Part shown: in pieces, positions 62,538-64,000 of the stretch | Position numbering within the stretch: the first letter of the stretch is position 1 | Layout of the letters: every line of letters starts with the position of its first letter | Assembly: GCA_017405875.1 (NCBI GenBank) | Contig: JAFQZM010000033.1 | Coordinates: forward strand, 55,253-119,252 | DNA: 64,000 bases | Direction of reading: 5' to 3' | Origin: a bacterium | GTDB taxonomy: Bacteria; UBP6; UBA1177 | The notes under the pieces: model-generated | Seen by the model: the letters and a program-made list of their open reading frames with translations, nothing else | The model's database searches: none | What the model was told of the DNA's origin: nothing | Program-made: the position numbers and the translations under genes

Positions 62538-62552
62538 AAATAAGGTTCGTTA

Positions 62553-63911
62553 ATGGCAGAAATCGTACTGAAAAGAAAGACTTACGAAGAATTACTCAAA
62601 TGGAAAAAGGAATATGCCCCTGAATATGCTTTGTTCCTGAAAGGTGCACGCCGTGTCGGAAAGACAACGATTGCGGAAGAACTCGGAAGAAACGAATATA
62701 AATCTTTCATAACGATAAATTTCCAGTCAACGAATGATACCATCCGAGACCTTTTCGTGAACAGTCTTTTGGACTTGGATTACTTTTTCAACGTAATTCA
62801 GCTGCAATACGGAAAAAAGCTTTATAAGCGGGCTTCCCTCATCATTTTGGATGAAATACAGCTTTACCCTCTGGCGCGTCAGGCACTGAAAACCCTGCTG
62901 GCTGACGGAAGATACGACTATATTGAAACAGGATCTCTGGCTGGCATAAAAAAGAAGACCGAGGCATCGGAAATCCTTATTCCATCTGAAGAATATGCCG
63001 TGGAAATGTTTCCGCTCGATTTTGAAGAATTTCTCTGGGCAACTGGCGATGAATTTACTTTCCCTATCATAAAAAGTAGTTATGAAAAGGTTAAACCGCT
63101 CGGGAATCTTCACAAAGATATTTTCAGAAAATTCAGGGAATACATGTGTGTCGGCGGAATGCCGCAGGCAGTTGTAAAATACGTTCAGACGAAAGATTTT
63201 GAAAAAGTCGATTTTGCCAAAAAAGAGATCCTGGCTCTTTACAGAAACGACATCAAAAATCAAAAGGAGGAAAACAGCACTTATTTGGGAAATATTTTAG
63301 ACAATATTCCCTCCGAGCTTTCCAAACATGAAAAAAGCAGTTCTTTCAAGCTCTCTCATGTGGATAAAAACGCCAGATACCGCGAATACAGCAGCCCTCT
63401 TACGTGGCTTTCGGAAGCTATGATCGTAAATGTTGCAAGAAACGTCACCGATCCGAGCCCGGCACTTACTCTCAGCATGGATGACGAGCGTTTCAAGTGC
63501 TACCTGCTTGATACCGGTTTGCTTATAAACCTCAGTTTCGGGGACGGAACATTTATGGATAACGGGTTTTACAAGGCTATCCTTACGGACAAACTGCATA
63601 TAAACGAGGGAATGTTCGTGGAAAACGCTGTCGCGCAAAGCCTTCGCAGCAACGGACACAAAATCCTTTTTTATGTTGAATACAATGGTAATGGCAAACC
63701 TGTGATGGAAATCGATTTTCTGATCAGAAAAGCTAAAAAAGTCGTTCCGCTAGAGGTGAAATCAGGCAGGGAGTTTGCTGCAAAATCTCTACGGAATTTC
63801 AAAACAAAATTTTCAAATAAAGTCGGCCTTCAGTATATTCTGTATGACGGCGATATAAAACGGGATGAAGAGGTGATTTACCTGCCGTATTACATGGCTG
63901 CGGTGCTGTAA
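62553..63911 (+). CDS. AAA ATPase with DUF4143 (ATP-binding protein)
   Basis: 452 residues. Walker A is GARRVGKTT at 31-39, Walker B is LIILDEIQ at about 96-103, with ETGSLAG as sensor-like segment. The C-terminal DUF4143 region has a nuclease-like motif, VMEIDFLIR then VPLEVKSG. Family members are scattered accessory genes with no established function. AAGG lies before the ATG at 62553. The gene stands alone after three repeats, divergent from hutH. Confidence 0.88.
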   Translation: MAEIVLKRKTYEELLKWKKEYAPEYALFLKGARRVGKTTIAEELGRNEYKSFITINFQSTNDTIRDLFVNSLLDLDYFFNVIQLQYGKKLYKRASLIILDEIQLYPLARQALKTLLADGRYDYIETGSLAGIKKKTEASEILIPSEEYAVEMFPLDFEEFLWATGDEFTFPIIKSSYEKVKPLGNLHKDIFRKFREYMCVGGMPQAVVKYVQTKDFEKVDFAKKEILALYRNDIKNQKEENSTYLGNILDNIPSELSKHEKSSSFKLSHVDKNARYREYSSPLTWLSEAMIVNVARNVTDPSPALTLSMDDERFKCYLLDTGLLINLSFGDGTFMDNGFYKAILTDKLHINEGMFVENAVAQSLRSNGHKILFYVEYNGNGKPVMEIDFLIRKAKKVVPLEVKSGREFAAKSLRNFKTKFSNKVGLQYILYDGDIKRDEEVIYLPYYMAAVL

Positions 63912-64000
63912 ACTTGCCAATCCGTATAAAATACCTATAATTTTGCGGTGTTTTCGGGGTTTGTGATGATGAGATCAGAGCTGATAACAAACAAACAAAC
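63912..64000. other. Window end, no feature seen
   Basis: 89 bp after the DUF4143 stop. Nothing but short tracts such as caaacaaacaaac was seen. Confidence 0.5.

Noticed and set aside
63799..63990. 63-residue minus-strand frame at the window end
   Set aside because: Overlaps the 3' end of the DUF4143 gene and lacks start signals or a recognisable product.

Overview
The window reads as a chromosomal segment of a Gram-negative, probably anaerobic bacterium. Five lipoproteins, three SurA/PpiC-type periplasmic foldases and a small predicted beta-barrel indicate an outer membrane. The 1373-residue CoA-dehydratase-type activase points to anaerobic metabolism. A PurS-PurL fusion of about 1000 residues and a lipoprotein with thrombospondin type 3 repeats and a Cys-rich head resemble deltaproteobacterial and myxococcal genomes; this placement is inference. 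Genes are tightly packed. Most recognisable promoters are sigma70-like with a spacer of 16 bp. Many start codons had to be moved inward from the longest reading frame, and TTG or GTG starts are used by rpsT, hutI, the HD-GYP gene, the VirB2-like gene and the DUF58 gene.

Layout, left to right. Positions 1-7.6 kb hold a leftward operon yajC-secD-secF-recJ, followed by a GH13 lipoprotein and a truncated flippase-like membrane protein. 7.6-12.7 kb holds a membrane-anchored TPR protein and leuS, ending in a dyad repeat before a HAD phosphatase. 13.6-21.7 kb holds radC, convergent with rpoN-ptsN-purL, then a cassette of winged-helix regulator, lone receiver domain and tandem HD-GYP protein. 21.8-28.4 kb is an operon of activase, DUF58 protein and queA.

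28.4-30.4 kb is accessory. An AbiEi/AbiEii toxin-antitoxin pair sits between a 3' fragment of hutI and the intact hutI, which follows rpsT. 32.1-41.4 kb carries two parvulin-type foldases, an HU-like protein, an operon purD-engB-SurA-like-parA, an M18 aminopeptidase and a HEAT-type lipoprotein. 41.5-45.2 kb holds a radical SAM protein convergent with an LtaS-like sulfatase.

45.3-57.4 kb is the most interesting region: one nine-gene leftward operon encoding a reduced type IV secretion apparatus (VirB2, B3, B4, B6, B8, B9, B10-like), then a small outer-membrane-like protein and a 1625-residue Cys-rich lipoprotein. No relaxase, coupling protein or VirB11 is in the window. A TSP3/von Willebrand-like lipoprotein is divergently transcribed from it. 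The right end has a diacylglycerol-kinase-like gene, hutH and an AAA/DUF4143 ATPase preceded by three 33-bp-spaced repeats.

No tRNA, rRNA, CRISPR array or insertion sequence was recognised. Assignments rest on reading motifs and context; no database search was possible.
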